Shown here: positions 1 to 31,503 of the stretch, piece by piece
Numbering within the stretch: position 1 is the stretch's first letter
Layout of the letters: each line of letters starts with the position of its first letter
Origin: Callipepla californica brunnescens
Lineage: Eukaryota; Chordata; Aves; Galliformes; Odontophoridae
Length of the DNA stretch: 64,000 bases
NCBI GenBank assembly: GCA_023055505.1
Contig: JALIRH010000042.1
Coordinates: forward strand, 4,472,335 to 4,536,334
Direction of reading: 5' to 3'
The notes under the pieces: generated by a model
What the model was told of the DNA's origin: nothing
Databases searched by the model: none
What the model saw: the letters and a program-made list of their open reading frames with translations, nothing else
Program-made: the position numbers and the translations under genes

Positions 1-322
1 GCTCCGCATCAGAGCTCCGCTGCGCTCTCGGACGCTCCGGGTCCACCCCCAAAGCGGCTCCGATGCGCTGCGATCCGGAGCGAAGGGCGCAGAGCATCGC
101 GGTGTGAACAGCGGAGCGGCGCGGGGAGGTAACGGGGATGGGGGGGGGGGGGGGGAGTCTGCCTCCGCTTGGCAGCTCCTGGAGGAACTGCTGCCTTTCT
201 TTATTTCATTTTTCTTTCCCATTTCCAGGGGAAATTTAATTTGGCGAACCCTGGCTCAAAGCTCCGGAGCCGGAGGGTCGGGAAAAGCGGCGCAAAGGGG
301 AAAAAAAAGCAGCGGTACTTAC
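1..322 (-). other. LGR6: LGR6 intron 1 start
   Basis: GC-rich sequence downstream of the LGR6 exon 1 donor. It contains a G homopolymer of about 16 bases near 140-155. No other coding signal is seen. Confidence 0.7.
127..155. repeat. Poly-G tract in LGR6 intron 1
   Basis: A G-rich stretch ends in an uninterrupted run of about 16 G. Such tracts are length-variable and sequence poorly. Confidence 0.85.
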
Positions 323-516
323 AGGTAGGCGGTCAGAGGGCTCGGGGCGGCGGGGACCTCGGTCAGCCCCAGCTCGGAGCAGTCCACCGCCAGCGCGATG
401 CCGTCCTGCTCGCAGTGACACTGCGCCGGGCACGGGGACGCAGCGCCCGGCTCCGCCGCTCGGACGCGGGCAGAACACGCCAGCAGAACGCCCCAGAAGA
501 TGAAGCTCTCCATCAT
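323..516 (-). CDS. LGR6: LGR6, first coding exon (partial gene)
   Basis: First exon of leucine-rich-repeat GPCR 6, a plasma-membrane R-spondin receptor that enhances Wnt signalling in stem cells. On the minus strand ATG (two tandem ATGs, 511-516) opens a hydrophobic signal peptide ([16 protein letters not shown]), followed by the cysteine-rich LRRNT cap with [11 protein letters not shown] and [11 protein letters not shown], and ends PLTAY. The exon stops inside a Leu codon at 323 with the donor GTAAGT. The cap and the splice position match the LGR6 family as I know it. The remaining exons (LRRs, seven-helix domain) lie to the left outside the window. LGR4 and LGR5 have a similar cap, but the SELGL wording and the PTPRV/PTPN7 neighbours favour LGR6. 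Confidence 0.9.
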
Positions 517-660
517 CGCAGTTCTCTGCGAGCCGGGGGGGTGGGGGTGCTCGGCTCCGCACCGAGGGGGCACCCCGGGGCGCTCCGTCACCGCGCGCCC
601 GACCTGCGGCTCTGGGGAGGGCGGTGAGGACGCGGCCGGGGAAGGGAAGGCATTGCTGGA
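517..660 (-). promoter_or_regulatory. LGR6: LGR6 5' UTR and CpG-rich promoter region
   Basis: The sequence immediately upstream of the LGR6 start codon is CpG-rich and has no TATA box at a useful distance, as expected for a CpG-island promoter. The transcription start is not determined. Confidence 0.45.
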
Positions 661-2110
661 TGATTTTGGTTATTGGGTTTCGAGGGCTGGGCAGGGGCGT
701 GAGGCGCTCCGATGGGAGGAGTCAAACCGTGCGCTCGTTCCCTCTCTCTCTCGGAGCTGGCAGGAATTTCATTCAAAGGGAAGAAAGAGGAAAAATTGCC
801 CGGTGGAAGGCAATGCGGGACCTGGAGGTCACTGGGCAGGACGCAGAGCCTGCGCCTCACCTGCACCTGAGAGCTTTCCTCTGCCCGTGGTCAGCTGGGT
901 ACCTCCCCCTGCCGTGGGAGCTGTGCTTCTCAGCCGGTTCCAACCGCAGCTGCGCCGCGAGAGCTGCCCTGGTTACGGCCACGCGAGCTCTCACCCACTG
1001 CTGTGAACGCGAGGGGACGTGCTCCTGCACGGCACACAGCGTCTGTATGTTGTCCTCTAGCGGCAGCTGCGGGCTGGGAAGATGGGTGAGCACTGCTCTG
1101 CAGAGAGCCGAGCTGCCTCTGTGCATCCTGTGCATCACTTCGGCACCCCCAAATCGCCCCACATCGCTCCTCACGGGGTGCTGCCAGGGCTGGGACAGTC
1201 CCAAGCTGGGACAACGTCTCTGGATGTAGTGGTCTGTGAGATGCCAGCTGGCTCCTGGCATCGTGCAGGTGCTCAGCAGTGCCTCGTTATGCTGCTGGGG
1301 GAAGCTGGCACAGCTGAAATCCCTCTGTAGCTCAGAGGGTCACTCAGCATCAGCTGTGGGATCCACATGGCTGCAGACGTGTGCCTGGGGACCTCCTCCT
1401 GCTCAGCAGTGCTAATGCAGCATTCCTCTACTACATGGGAGCAGGAGGGGGCCCAAACGGACTCATCCTGCCCATCTCTGGGGTCCCGGCCTTTGTGGGG
1501 GGCTGGAGGAGGAGGGTGGGGGCTGGACGCTGAAGGACGCGGCACGGGGCAGAGCTCGCTGGGCGGCCCACGCTGGAGGCTTTGTTCCGTGTTACTGTTT
1601 TGTTGCCTCTCTCTCCCACTCTGGGTTTCGTGGCTCTGAGCTGCAGGGCTGGAAAATTATTCATCCCAACCGCAGCTCCCACGACACCCTGTGGAAGCAG
1701 CTGCGGCTCCAGCAGTGGGTGGGAGGTCGTAAATTCAGCATCGCCTCCTGGCAGCTGGGAGCACAGAGTCACAGCTGTGCTGAACGCGCCGGGCGAAACC
1801 TGCTGGCCAACGTGCGGGTCAGTTCCCTGCCACGTGCTCGTCCCGTCCGTGTCCTTCTGGTCCCTCCAAGCTGCTCACCTTGGCTGCTGGTCAGATGGGG
1901 CTGCTTGCTCCTGGGCGTCAGGAAGCTCTGCAGGCAGCAGCTCGCCTCTCCCACCGTGGCTTTCCCTTGCTTCCCTGCTGCAGGCAGCAGTAACACACAG
2001 CAGGCCCTGGGGCTGAGCATCAGCTCTGCCTTGCGGCGTGCCCCTGTCCCATGAGAGCTGTAGGAAGCTCCTGGTGGAACAGCACACGGTAAGGCAACTC
2101 AGAAGGGCTG
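661..2110. other. LGR6-PTPRV intergenic region
   Basis: About 1.4 kb between the LGR6 5' end and the PTPRV 3' end. Open frames on both strands are short and show no domain, splice structure or repeat that I recognise. No gene is called. Confidence 0.6.
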
Positions 2111-2116
2111 TTTATT
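2111..2116 (-). terminator. PTPRV: PTPRV polyadenylation signal
   Basis: TTTATT on the plus strand reads AATAAA on the minus strand, about 345 bases downstream of the PTPRV stop codon. It is the first canonical signal I see, giving a 3' UTR of roughly 370 bases. The cleavage site is inferred. Confidence 0.6.
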
Positions 2117-2460
2117 GGCTGTACCTAACGCTCATCCATCAGCCCAGACCACGCTCTGCTCCTCCTGCTGCAGTGCTGCAGAGCTCAGCACTCCCCTGGG
2201 GCCGCCCGCTCCCACACAGCATCCCGGGCACCAGCGAGCACAGGAGGTGGGCAGAGCAGGGGGCATCCCACCTCCCATCCCCAGCAACGCAGAGGAGCGC
2301 TGCCTGAGGCTGTCCCGGTGTCCCCATGCTGACAGAGGGGTGGCAGTGCCAGGTTGGGTCCCCCCCTCGCTGCAGGGCTCGTGCTGTGCCAGGGGCAGCT
2401 CGGTGCTCCCACTCGGTGCCCCGCAGAGGGCTGGATGCTGCTGGGAAGCACCAAGGAGCC

Positions 2461-22331
<19,871 letters not shown>

Positions 22332-22830
22332 GGGGAGCGGGGCTGCGGATCAGACGGCGACGCGTTGGGGTGGGGGCTCCTCAGCAGCGCCCGTCCCCAC
22401 GCGGCCCCGCGGCCCCACGCCGCGCGCAGCCCCACGAGCGACGCGGTGACATCAGCGGGGCTGAGCGATGCATGGCAGCGCTGCCCTCGGCCGTCCCAGC
22501 GCCGGGAGACGTCCGCCGCGGCCGTGTGCCCCTCGCGGAGCGCATTTGCTACGGCTCCCGCGGCTCCGAGCGCTGCGGGCGGGGAGCGGCTCTTTGGGGG
22601 GCGGCCGTGGGGGGCTCCGCGCGGCTGCAGCGCCGTTTGGCCGTCGGAAGGAGTGCTGCGGAGCTGTGGGATTTGGTGCGGAGAGGGGAGGAGACAGGAC
22701 GGGACGGATGGCGGCTCCGAGATGGGAGGGAGCGCCCGAACCGGCCCCCGGAGAGGGGGGGAGCGCAGCCCCGGCGCTGTGGGCATCGGTACACGCGTGG
22801 GTGCGTGGGGCTCTGCTCCCCGTGCTCCCT
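22332..22830 (-). promoter_or_regulatory. PTPRV: PTPRV CpG-island promoter
   Basis: Very dense CG dinucleotides run from just upstream of the PTPRV ATG to about 22830, with GC boxes and no TATA box. This is probably the PTPRV promoter. The island extends into exon 1. Confidence 0.5.
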
Positions 22831-23381
22831 TTAGCCGCGTGTGCACGGACGGGGGAGGGGAGCTCTGGTTCTGCTGAGTGGGGGACGCGTGTGTCCGTGC
22901 GATGCGCGGCACTGAGCGCGGATGTGGGGCTGCGCACACAGAGCTGCACGGCCCGGCCGTGCTTTGCCTGTGGGGCCCGAGCTGCGCCCCACAGCGCGGC
23001 TGTAGTGTGTCCCTGCGGACCGCATGGTCACCGACAGCAGAGGCTGTGCCCATCGCCGCCAGCTGCCCGAGCTGTCAGGATGAGATCCCGTGGGGACAGA
23101 GGATTCCATCCGCCACCGAGTTGGGCTTCTGTCTGGTGGGGCCCATGACAACAAGCTCGTTCCCCAGCGCCTGGCAAAGACGTGGAAAAGCCCCTGCCAG
23201 CGACTGGAATAAAGACCTGGAGGGACACGTCCATCCCCCCCCACCGACTGCGCCTCAGAGCTGTGCAGCTGGGAGCCAAACCCAGGCCCCATCCCCGGCG
23301 CCACGGGGCTCGGCAGCCGCCCATGCTGCGGGATGAGCTGCTCGTTCTGTGCCAGCACTGCCCTCTGCGTGGCCGCCCCAC

Positions 23382-23409
23382 TGCCACCGCCACCGCCACC
23401 GCCACCGCA
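23382..23409. repeat. CCACCG hexanucleotide repeat
   Basis: About four tandem CCACCG units followed by CAG. A short GC-rich microsatellite within the CpG-rich zone upstream of PTPRV. Confidence 0.85.
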
Positions 23410-26179
23410 GAGGGAGCGCTGCCGGCGGGGGATGGCACAGCCCCCATGCGGTCCCCCCCGACGGCGGAGCCTTTGGCCGTTCCAGACCCAAAAACAACGG
23501 CAGAAGGTTTCTCCACCCAGCGGCTGGAAGCAGGCCTGGAAACTCGGGGGCTGCCGAGTCATCACATTTTCCGTGAAGCGGCAAAGGCGACCGCGAGGGG
23601 GGGATGGGGACACTCAGCAGAGTGAGCGCTGCAGTGGTGCGGTCCTTTGCGTTCTGTGCCCTTCGTGCCCTGGGAACGGCGCTGGCTGCACGGGGCTCGT
23701 CCCTGCGTGGTCCCTGGGCCTGGGAATGTAGCAGAGCGGTCTGCAGCAGTGGGAGGGAGGATGGGGGTGAGGTGTGCAGGAAGGTTTGAGGCACCACGCT
23801 GCTCCGTGTCACAGTCTGCAAGGTGACAAAGTCCCCAGATCTGGGCACGGGAGGGTTTCAGCACGTGGGCTGCCACACCACCCCAAGGGACGCAGCCCAT
23901 CACCCGCAGAGGTGTCAGCACAGCAGGGCACAGCTGTGGCCTGGCCCTGCACCAGAGCAAAGCTGTCACACAGCACTGCTGCACACCTGTGAGCAATGCC
24001 ATCGCTCCCTGGGCAGGACGCCTTGCAGCAGCACCCTGCATCACCCCGTGCTACGGATAGCAGTGCAGCTGCAGCCAGGCTGGGAGCAGCCCCGGGGCTC
24101 CCGTGCTGCCTCCAGCCCGCACAGCATCCGTCTGCTCCCTGTCCCTCCAGTCACTGTCTCTCCTCATGCCCTCGAGCACTGCGGGCTGCCCCAGGCCATG
24201 ATTTCTCCCCACTGCCAACTCCAAGCACTGAGCACTGCCCGCAAGGGAGGAACAAAGGGAACGAGGTGCATCCCTGCGGGGGATGCAGGTGCCGCTGGGA
24301 TCTCTCCCTCTGCGAGGTTCACACGCTGCAGGGCCGGGACTCTGAGCAGCAAGTCCCATGTATGGCAACGCTCTGCACCCCCCGACTGCTGCTGGTGACA
24401 CAAGGGACCTGGCAGCAGCACCTGGGATGCCTGCGAGCATTAACCCAGCTGGGAAGAGCAGGGCTGCGGGTGACTCAGAGCACGCCCAGCAAGCCTGCAG
24501 AGCCGGGCAGACCTGCTCTGCCCTCCTGGGGTGTGGGTGACTGCTGAGGCTGAGCAGACTCAGTCCCCTTCCCCTGGCTGAGGCACGGGGAGGGCTCGGA
24601 GCAGCCTCCATCAACGGCAGCACCCGCTCAGCCCTCTAAACCCCCTCATCCCACCCCCAGGAACCCCGTGGGGCTCTGCTCCCGCCCTGGGACGCAGAGC
24701 TGGAGGGCGGTGCAGGGGCTGACGCTGAAGGCACGCGGTGCTGCCAGGACCCCTGCACCCACGGAGCCAGGAATGCGCTGCTGGCAATGCTGCGAGCAGC
24801 TCGCAGCGCCCAGCACTTGACATTCAGGGCACCCAAGGCAACATTCCCCTCGTGTAACATCGCTGGCACACAGACAGGAGCTGCCCTGTTCACTGCAGCC
24901 CACCCCGGGGCAAGAGCTTGCCCGTGCTCTGCCACAAACCATGGGAGCATTCACACCCCGTTCCCAACGCACGCATCCCAGCTTCATCTGGGGAAGGAGA
25001 TGGGCAGAGGAAAGGCACCCATACCTGTTGTGGGTGTCCCCAGCGTGCTCTGCATCCGTCCCCGCGCGTGGTGCCGTCTCAGTGCGCTCCCACTCGCTTG
25101 CTGTTTGCTCCCACGTGTGCGCAGCTCTGACGCTCATGTCTGGGCTGGTCCAGGGGAAGGCCCGCCTGGGCTCGCCCCGCGGCCGCGGGATACCACGGGG
25201 ATGGGATCAGTGTGGTGGAGATGGTTCGGCAGCCCCACGGCTCAGGGGTCTGCACACCATAGGAGGGAAGGGATGCAGGGAGGGGGGAGGGCTGGGCTCA
25301 GCTCACAGCCCCCTCATGAGCACCGTGGGTGGGGGGGATGCTGTGATGGGACCTTTGGGGCCCGTGAGCATCCCGTTGTGTTGCCACTGCAGAGAGATGG
25401 GGTCTGTCGTGAAGCATCCGAAGCAGCCTGCCTGCACAGGAGGGATGTGAGGAGGCCTTGGGCACTGCTGCTGGCAGAAAACACAGGCTCCAAATTCGGA
25501 AAGCAGCGCAGCTTCCAAATGAACTGAAACACTCACCTCAAAATGAAAGCAGCCCTTGGGTTCCAATCCTGGGTAGGAACAAACACGAAGGACGGCGGTA
25601 TTTGCACACGAAAGGATTTGTTTTGGGGAGAAAGGTCTCTCTTTTTTTCTTGCAGGAGTAAACACGGGCCCTCCCCATCCTCAGTGCCCGCGGGCAGGAG
25701 CAGCTCAGGGCGAGGGCACGGCCATGTCCCATCTTGTTCCCTGGCTGCTTTCCCTCCTCTCTCTGGCAGCAGTGCCAGCAGCACCGGCTCTCCCCATCCA
25801 GCACCATTACCCACCCCACAGGCAGAGCACTCTGCTCTCTGCTCCTCAGCTGCTGCTTTTTGGGTCACTTCTTGGGCACGGTGCTGGTGATTGCTGAAGG
25901 CTTTGCTGGCAGCTCTGCCTCAGCCCCAGCGGGTGCTGCAATTCTGGAGCAGGGGTGAAGTGTTGGCACAGGGACGCAGAACCACCGTCGCCTGCTGGCT
26001 GCCTTCTCCCAGATGTGTGGTGCGTAGTCCCTGACCCTTCAGGCTGAGCTGCTCAGCTCAGGCTGCTGGGACCATCCACGGGCCCTGCAGAGCAACGCGG
26101 AGCTCCGCTCTGATTTGGTGGCCCCAGAGAAGTGTCCATGGAGGTGGCCTTGGGACTGATCAACCTGACGGAGCTGCGG

Positions 26180-26260
26180 GTGTCTGTTCATCACAGGGAG
26201 TTGGACCTGAAGAGCTATAGGGGTCCCTTCCGACTCAAGCCATTCTACAGCTCTAAGGTT
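26180..26260 (+). mobile_element. CR1 LINE 3' end fragment
   Basis: GGAGTTGGACCTGAAGAGC followed by GGGGTCCCTTCCGACTCAAG and CATTCTACAGCTCT, a diverged CR1 tail. Confidence 0.65.
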
Positions 26261-26937
26261 GGTGTAGAGGCACGGAGGGTCCATGGGACTTGGAGGTCTT
26301 CCAGGTGCCACGATGGAGAGCTGGGCCCTGTCCAGAGCTCTGGCAAGGGCTATTCTCACCTCTGAGCTGATGCAGCTGCCCTGACTCAGCTCACCCTCTG
26401 TGCATGGGGCTGCCCAGAGCTGCTGTGCTGCTGGAGGGGAGGGAGGGCAGTGGGAGGGATGTTGGGGTGGCTTTCTGAGCAGGAGGTTTGGCATCTGGGC
26501 CGTGAAGCCACGCTGTCCTGCCTGTCCTGTGGGCACTGCGGCCGTGGGTTTAGGGCTGCCCCAAGACTCGGGGTAACCAGCTGTCCTGCTTGGCTGGGAG
26601 AGCCTAAAACAACAAACACTTCAGAGTAAGGGAGCGTCTCGCTGCTTTTTGCTGGTCAGATGGTTTCCTGTTTTTTAAGCAGCTCCTCCAGCTTCACTGG
26701 GGCAGAGGACTTGTCCGTGCAGAGCTCAGCCCACAGCCCTCACGGGGGAGCAGAGCTGCTGCGTGTCTGGCACAGGAAGAGCTCTGGGATCAGCGAGAGC
26801 TGCAGCGGTGACCTGAAGCAGCAGACTGCATCGTGCTCTTCTCTTTGGGATGAAAACATGTCCTGAGCACGGTGCTGCCTTGGCCAAGCCCAGCTTTGGA
26901 CCTACGAGGCTGCAAGGTCAGCAGGTAAGGCAGCGAT

Positions 26938-27062
26938 CTCAGAATCACAGAACCTTGGAATCACTGAGTCATACAATCACAGACAGATAAAATCATACAA
27001 CCACCAAATCACAGCACCACAGGGTATACCACAAACATCACTGAGTCCATCTGCTGTGACTC
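26938..27062 (-). mobile_element. CR1 LINE 3' end fragment
   Basis: Repeated AATCACAGAA / AATCATACAA units followed by ACATCACTGAGTCCATCTGC, the reverse complement of a CR1 tail with an expanded terminal microsatellite. Confidence 0.65.
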
Positions 27063-27118
27063 CACATAGGACCAAACCATTCAAACCAAAATTGAAAGCT
27101 GAGGTGGCCCTGCTGCTG

Positions 27119-27136
27119 CCCCCCCCCCCCCCCCCC
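27119..27136. repeat. Poly-C tract
   Basis: Uninterrupted run of 18 C. Confidence 0.9.
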
Positions 27137-27604
27137 AGCAGCTCTGCTCTGTGGTGTCCCCCAGCACCGAGGGGCTCCGAGCCACAGAAGGGCAGCCCCT
27201 TCCCCACACTGCTCTCCATCACTCCATACTAACAGGGCCCGTTAATAGGGTCTCCCAGAGCTGAGGTGTGGGGGCAGAGGGAGCAATACACAGCTTCCAC
27301 ATTTCCCGAGGCCAGAATGCACCAAACAGAACAGCTTCCTAGAGGCCCACGCAGTGTCAGGCGTGCCCGGGCTGCGTGCTGGAGGAGCTGCATGCTGCAC
27401 ACAGCGCGTTCACAGCATTGCTGCCCTCTGGCTGCATCAGCACATCCCTGGTGCAGTGCACAGTGATGCAGGGAGCTCCTCCGGGGGCACATCAGTGTGT
27501 TTTGGTGACACCAGAAGGGTGCTGGCACCTCAAAGTAGGACTGGAGACTTGAGGATTTGTCTGCTTTGCACCCTGTCTTCATGCAGGGTGTGTTCTACCA
27601 GGCA

Positions 27605-28060
27605 GGATCACAGCATCACAGAATTGTTTCAGTTGGGATGGGCCTTTGAAACCCACCTGGTCCCACTGCACTGAACAGGGACACCTACAGCTCAGTTTGG
27701 CACGGGCACACAGAGCTGTGCACCGCCCCATGTCCACGAGGGTGTGAAGATCTCTGAGGAGGACACCCCTCAGCCCTCAGGTCCCTGTGCAGTGCTCCAT
27801 CACAGCACAGCAGTGCTCCTGATGGTCAGAAGGGCCCTCCCAGGGTCCTGTTGTACCCAGTGCCTCCTGCACTGCTGCTGGGCTCTGCCCCTCCCTGCAT
27901 GCCTTCATGGCCATGGGTGGGATCCTGAGCCTCCTCTGCTCCAGGTGGAGCAGCCTCATCCGTCTCAGTCTCTCCTCACAGCAGAGATGTTCCCATCCTT
28001 CACCATGGTGTCCCTGCATTGCACTCCTTCCAGTGTGCCGAGGTTCTCCGGGACCCAGCA
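27605..28060 (-). mobile_element. CR1 LINE 3' fragment, about 450 bases
   Basis: Starts with ATCACAGAATTGTTTCAG then TTGGGATGGGCCTTTGAAA. It continues into CR1 reverse-transcriptase-distal sequence with CCTCTGCTCCAGGTGGAGC, TCTCTCCTCACAGCAGAGA and CATGGTGTCCCTGCATTGC. The longest CR1 piece in the window, with no intact reading frame. Confidence 0.8.
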
Positions 28061-29340
28061 CTCCCAGCGCAGCCTCACTAACGGCAACCCACCCACTCTG
28101 ACACTTAACAGAGCAGGAGAACAGCATGCAAAGATCTGGAAAGCGTGGTCATAACTCAAAGATCCATTGGGAGCCAGCTCTGCAGCTTGCCCAAGAAAAG
28201 AGGAAGAGGCGCTGGGGTGGGATGTGCGAAATCTGCACGGAGGGAAGGACACGTCAGCAGCCGAGAGCTGGAGAGCCGCACTCGGGTCTCCTTCACCCTA
28301 CGCACTGTTGGACAACCCCTCGTGCCCTGGGCACGGCTTCGTGCAGGAGCTGCAGGCAGATCCCTGCTGCTCTGACCTGCTCACGTGTGCTCAGTGCTCT
28401 CAGTGTCACACATGCTCTGTTTTTCAGCCAGGTTCAGAAGCTGAGCCCCACGGAGTGCCAAAGTCAGCATCTGCTTGGCTCGCTGCGCTCTGTGCACCGG
28501 ACGTTGGCTATTTATAACTGCCCCTGGTTTGCTTTTTTTCTCTCTCGCTGTTATCGCAGGGTCAGAGGGCTCTGCGTGCTGTCCGTGAGCAGCTCTGTCA
28601 CGGCTGACCCCAGGACACGCGGAGCTGGGAGGGCAGTGCTGCTCCCCCATCCTCGCGCTGCGTGGGCCGCCCTGCAGCGCACATGGAAGTGGCTGCTTCT
28701 AACCGCTTCCTCTCTCCCCGGGTCTCTCTCTCCCTCCTGCCCCTCCTGCCAACTCGGTTTCCTGTTATTGATAACGGCCCCTGCACCCGACGAGGGGTCA
28801 CCGTGGCCCCGCGGGCAGCACACGGCCCCAGCCTGGGTGGGCAGCAGCGGGGGCTGCAGCACGGGGAGGGCTCAGGGTCTGATCCCCGCTGTGCAATGCA
28901 TGATGCTCAACCCAGCGATAAGGGGTTGGTCCCTAATGGGAGAGGGATAAACAGTGCTGACTTAAAGCAACTGCACAGCGGGAGGACGCCTCTGTGAGGC
29001 TGCCCCATGCCCACAGCAGCCCCACGCACACGGGGCGAGGGGTCACTGCTTCACCTCTGCTCCCTCTCTGTGAAGCTGGAATGCAGCTCGGCTTGTTTGT
29101 AGGGAACAAAAAGCAGTTCTGCTCCGAAGGAGAAACAAACAGCGCACAAGAAATCCGTGTGAAAAGCCGTCCTCTTGCTTCTCCTTGAGGAGAGCAGCAG
29201 CAGCGCCGGGCTGGCAAGTTGATCCGCAGATCCCTTAAAAAAAATCAAACAGCACTTCCAGACAGAGCCGGGCAGCGGCAGGAGCAGAGCCCGCACCGGC
29301 AGGCTGCGTCCCTGCGAGCCCAGGGAAGGACACAGAGCGC

Positions 29341-29720
29341 TCCCAGCGCTGCCGGCCCCATGCGGGGGACGTGCGGGGCTCCGGGCCGGGAGCGGGGCGG
29401 CAGCGGGGGCTCAGTGCCCGCAGCGGGGGCTCAGTGCCCGCAGCGGGGGCTCAGTGCCCGCAGCGGGGGCTCAGTGCCCGGGGCTGTCCTTGGGAATGCG
29501 CTCAGGCGGAGGAAACCGCTCCGGCAGAAGCGATCTGCGGAGCGCTCGGCGGAGCCGTCCCCGGGTGCGTGCCGCTGAGCCCGCGATGCTGCGCTGCTTT
29601 GCGGGGTGCTCGGGGTGACCGCACGGCCCTACGTGCGCCCGATCCGCCCTGCGGGAGGGGGCTGCTGGGTGCCGAGGCGGACGCTTCACCTTCGCACTCG
29701 TGAGCGATGTTTCGGCAGAA
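29341..29720. promoter_or_regulatory. CpG-rich island with minisatellite
   Basis: CG-dense stretch about 3 kb upstream of the PTPN7 ATG. It contains a four-copy 20-bp repeat. It could be an alternative PTPN7 promoter or an enhancer; no transcript evidence is visible. Confidence 0.35.
29401..29480. repeat. Four exact copies of a 20-bp tandem repeat
   Basis: CAGCGGGGGCTCAGTGCCCG is repeated four times without a mismatch. The exact identity points to recent or ongoing expansion. Confidence 0.95.
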
Positions 29721-30068
29721 AGGAGGTGGGAACGCTTCCAAAAGGCTGCGGGACATCCTGAGCTCCGAAGCGTGCCGGCAGGAGCCCTGCGTGAGCACCA
29801 GACACAGAGATGGTGGAGGCCTGGTGAGAGCGGAGCGTGGGGAGGGGGTGACCCCGGGGAGCTGTGGGGCACCACCAGAACTCCGGGTTCTGGAGCAGTG
29901 CCTGCTCCAAAGTGCAGTGGCTTTGGGGCCACAGCGCTCCTCAGAGGGGCTGGGGGTGTGGGGGGTTCAGGTCTGGGGGGCAGAGATGGGAAAAGTGGGT
30001 GTCTGGGGGGGAACCCCAACTCATGACCCTAAAGCATTACTGGTACAGATACCCAGAGGGGACAGCTG

Positions 30069-30110
30069 AACCCTGACCCTACCCCTGACCCAAACCCTGA
30101 CCCTAACCCA
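30069..30110. repeat. Interstitial telomere-like hexamers
   Basis: Seven consecutive hexamers of the AACCCT / GACCCT type (AACCCT, GACCCT, ACCCCT, GACCCA, AACCCT, GACCCT, AACCCA), i.e. a degraded CCCTAA array. Confidence 0.8.
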
Positions 30111-30731
30111 CGCCGGGCACACTGAGCACCCCACAGGGGCGGTGATGTGGTAACATGCTCATCCCTTTCCTTTGGGTCTGTTCTTCTATCAGCAGTCCCC
30201 ATCACCGTTCCCCAGCACGAAGGAGCATGTCGGAACGGTGTGCTCCCCACATTGCTGAGCACTGGGGGTGCAGTGAGGGTGGCATGCTCCAGGGGACAGG
30301 GTCAGGTGGGGATGCAGCAGGGCTCCCCGGGGAGGCAGGGAGGGATGATGGGACAAGGCACAGCTGTGACCCCACGGGGCCCACCCCCTCCTTCATGCCC
30401 TATATCCTTTATCCTCCATCCCTGCAGGTCCCCCAGCCCCAGCAGCTCCTTCCTGTAGGACCGCAGGCTGTCCCATGCTCTGACATGGGAGGATGGAGGG
30501 CAGGGCAGTGCAGCTCCCTGCCCATGCCGGGCTGTCTTTAGGCCCCTCCAGCTGAGATCTCACACTCTGCATGTGAGGACAGCTCAGTTCCCCGGCCTGA
30601 CCCCATGCCTGCAGAGCCTGCCGTGATCCTGTCACCTGCTCATGAGACACTGATGGTGGTGGCCTTTGTCTGCCACACCAAAGCAATGGGACTGGGCAGC
30701 TCCAGTCCTGCAGCTGTGGAGCAGCGTGGCT

Positions 30732-30746
30732 GGGGGGGGGGGGGGG
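30732..30746. repeat. Poly-G tract
   Basis: Uninterrupted run of about 15 G upstream of PTPN7. Confidence 0.85.
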
Positions 30747-31379
30747 CAGAGGCAGATGACATTGGGGCCACGGCGTAGGGGAGCAGCAGGGGATGCTGCA
30801 GGGTGGGGGCAGAAGAGGAAGGAAGCGGGGCGTGCGGTGTCTGTGCACGGAGCCGGGCAGTGACAAACAGGAAGAGCAGCGGGGACACGGCGGGAGGCAG
30901 CGAGCATCGGGGGCATGGCAGGAAGGATGCGCCGTGCCCCGAGGGCAGACCCCGCGCTACCTGAGCGGGACCCTCAGTGAAACGCCCCGCAGACGTTCCC
31001 TGCCCCGCAGACAGAGTGGTGGCACTCACACGGCTGCTGAGCACGCTGATACGGAACGAGACAACGTTCCACGCCCCACAGCGGGAGCGGTGCGGGGTGC
31101 GGGGCTGCAGGGCGGTGGCACGGCTCGGGGCCGCGTCCCGGATCCCCGCGCTGCTGTCACCGCGAGGATGTGCTCGTGTAGGGCTGCGGTGGGGCACAGA
31201 GGGCCCCGAGCGGAGGTCCCACCTCCGGGCTCTGGGGGCTGCAGGGCCGCGACGGCAGGCACTGGGGGGCTTTGGTGGGGAGCGGGCCGGGGCTGCGGGC
31301 TGCCCGGCGGAGCCGAGCTGCGGCGATGTGGCCGGTATGTGTGTGGGCGGCAGGCAGGGTGGGGGAGAAGGAGGGAGAG

Positions 31380-31503
31380 GAAGCGGCAGAGGCAGCAGCT
31401 CCTTTGATAAGCAGCTTCCTGAACACTTTCAAACCCCCGGTTTCAGACCGACGTGCACGGCACCCTGAGCCGGGTGGGACGGAGCGCACGGCCGGGGCCG
31501 CAG
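31380..31503 (+). promoter_or_regulatory. PTPN7: Candidate PTPN7 promoter / 5' noncoding exon
   Basis: GATAAG at 31406-31411 and TTCCTG at 31416-31421 form a GATA/ETS pair typical of blood-cell promoters. They are followed by CpG-rich sequence ending in a donor (GCCGCAG|GTAGGC, exon end 31503). PTPN7 is mainly haematopoietic, and its first coding exon has an acceptor-like GGGCAG just before the ATG at 32717, so an upstream noncoding exon is expected. The assignment is inference. Confidence 0.35.

Larger units (their letters stand above)
22831..29340. other. PTPRV-PTPN7 intergenic region, no gene recognised
   Basis: Contains a CCACCG repeat, CR1 fragments, a poly-C tract and moderately GC-rich unique sequence. 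Open frames are short and none shows a known domain or a convincing splice series. It may hold enhancers for the two divergent phosphatase genes, but the sequence alone does not show this. Confidence 0.5.

Noticed and set aside
29707..29827. Possible upstream coding exon for PTPN7 starting with an MFRQKGGGNASKRL frame
   Set aside because: No clear donor in a compatible phase, no match to PTPN7 N termini that I know, and it lies 3 kb from the first certain exon.
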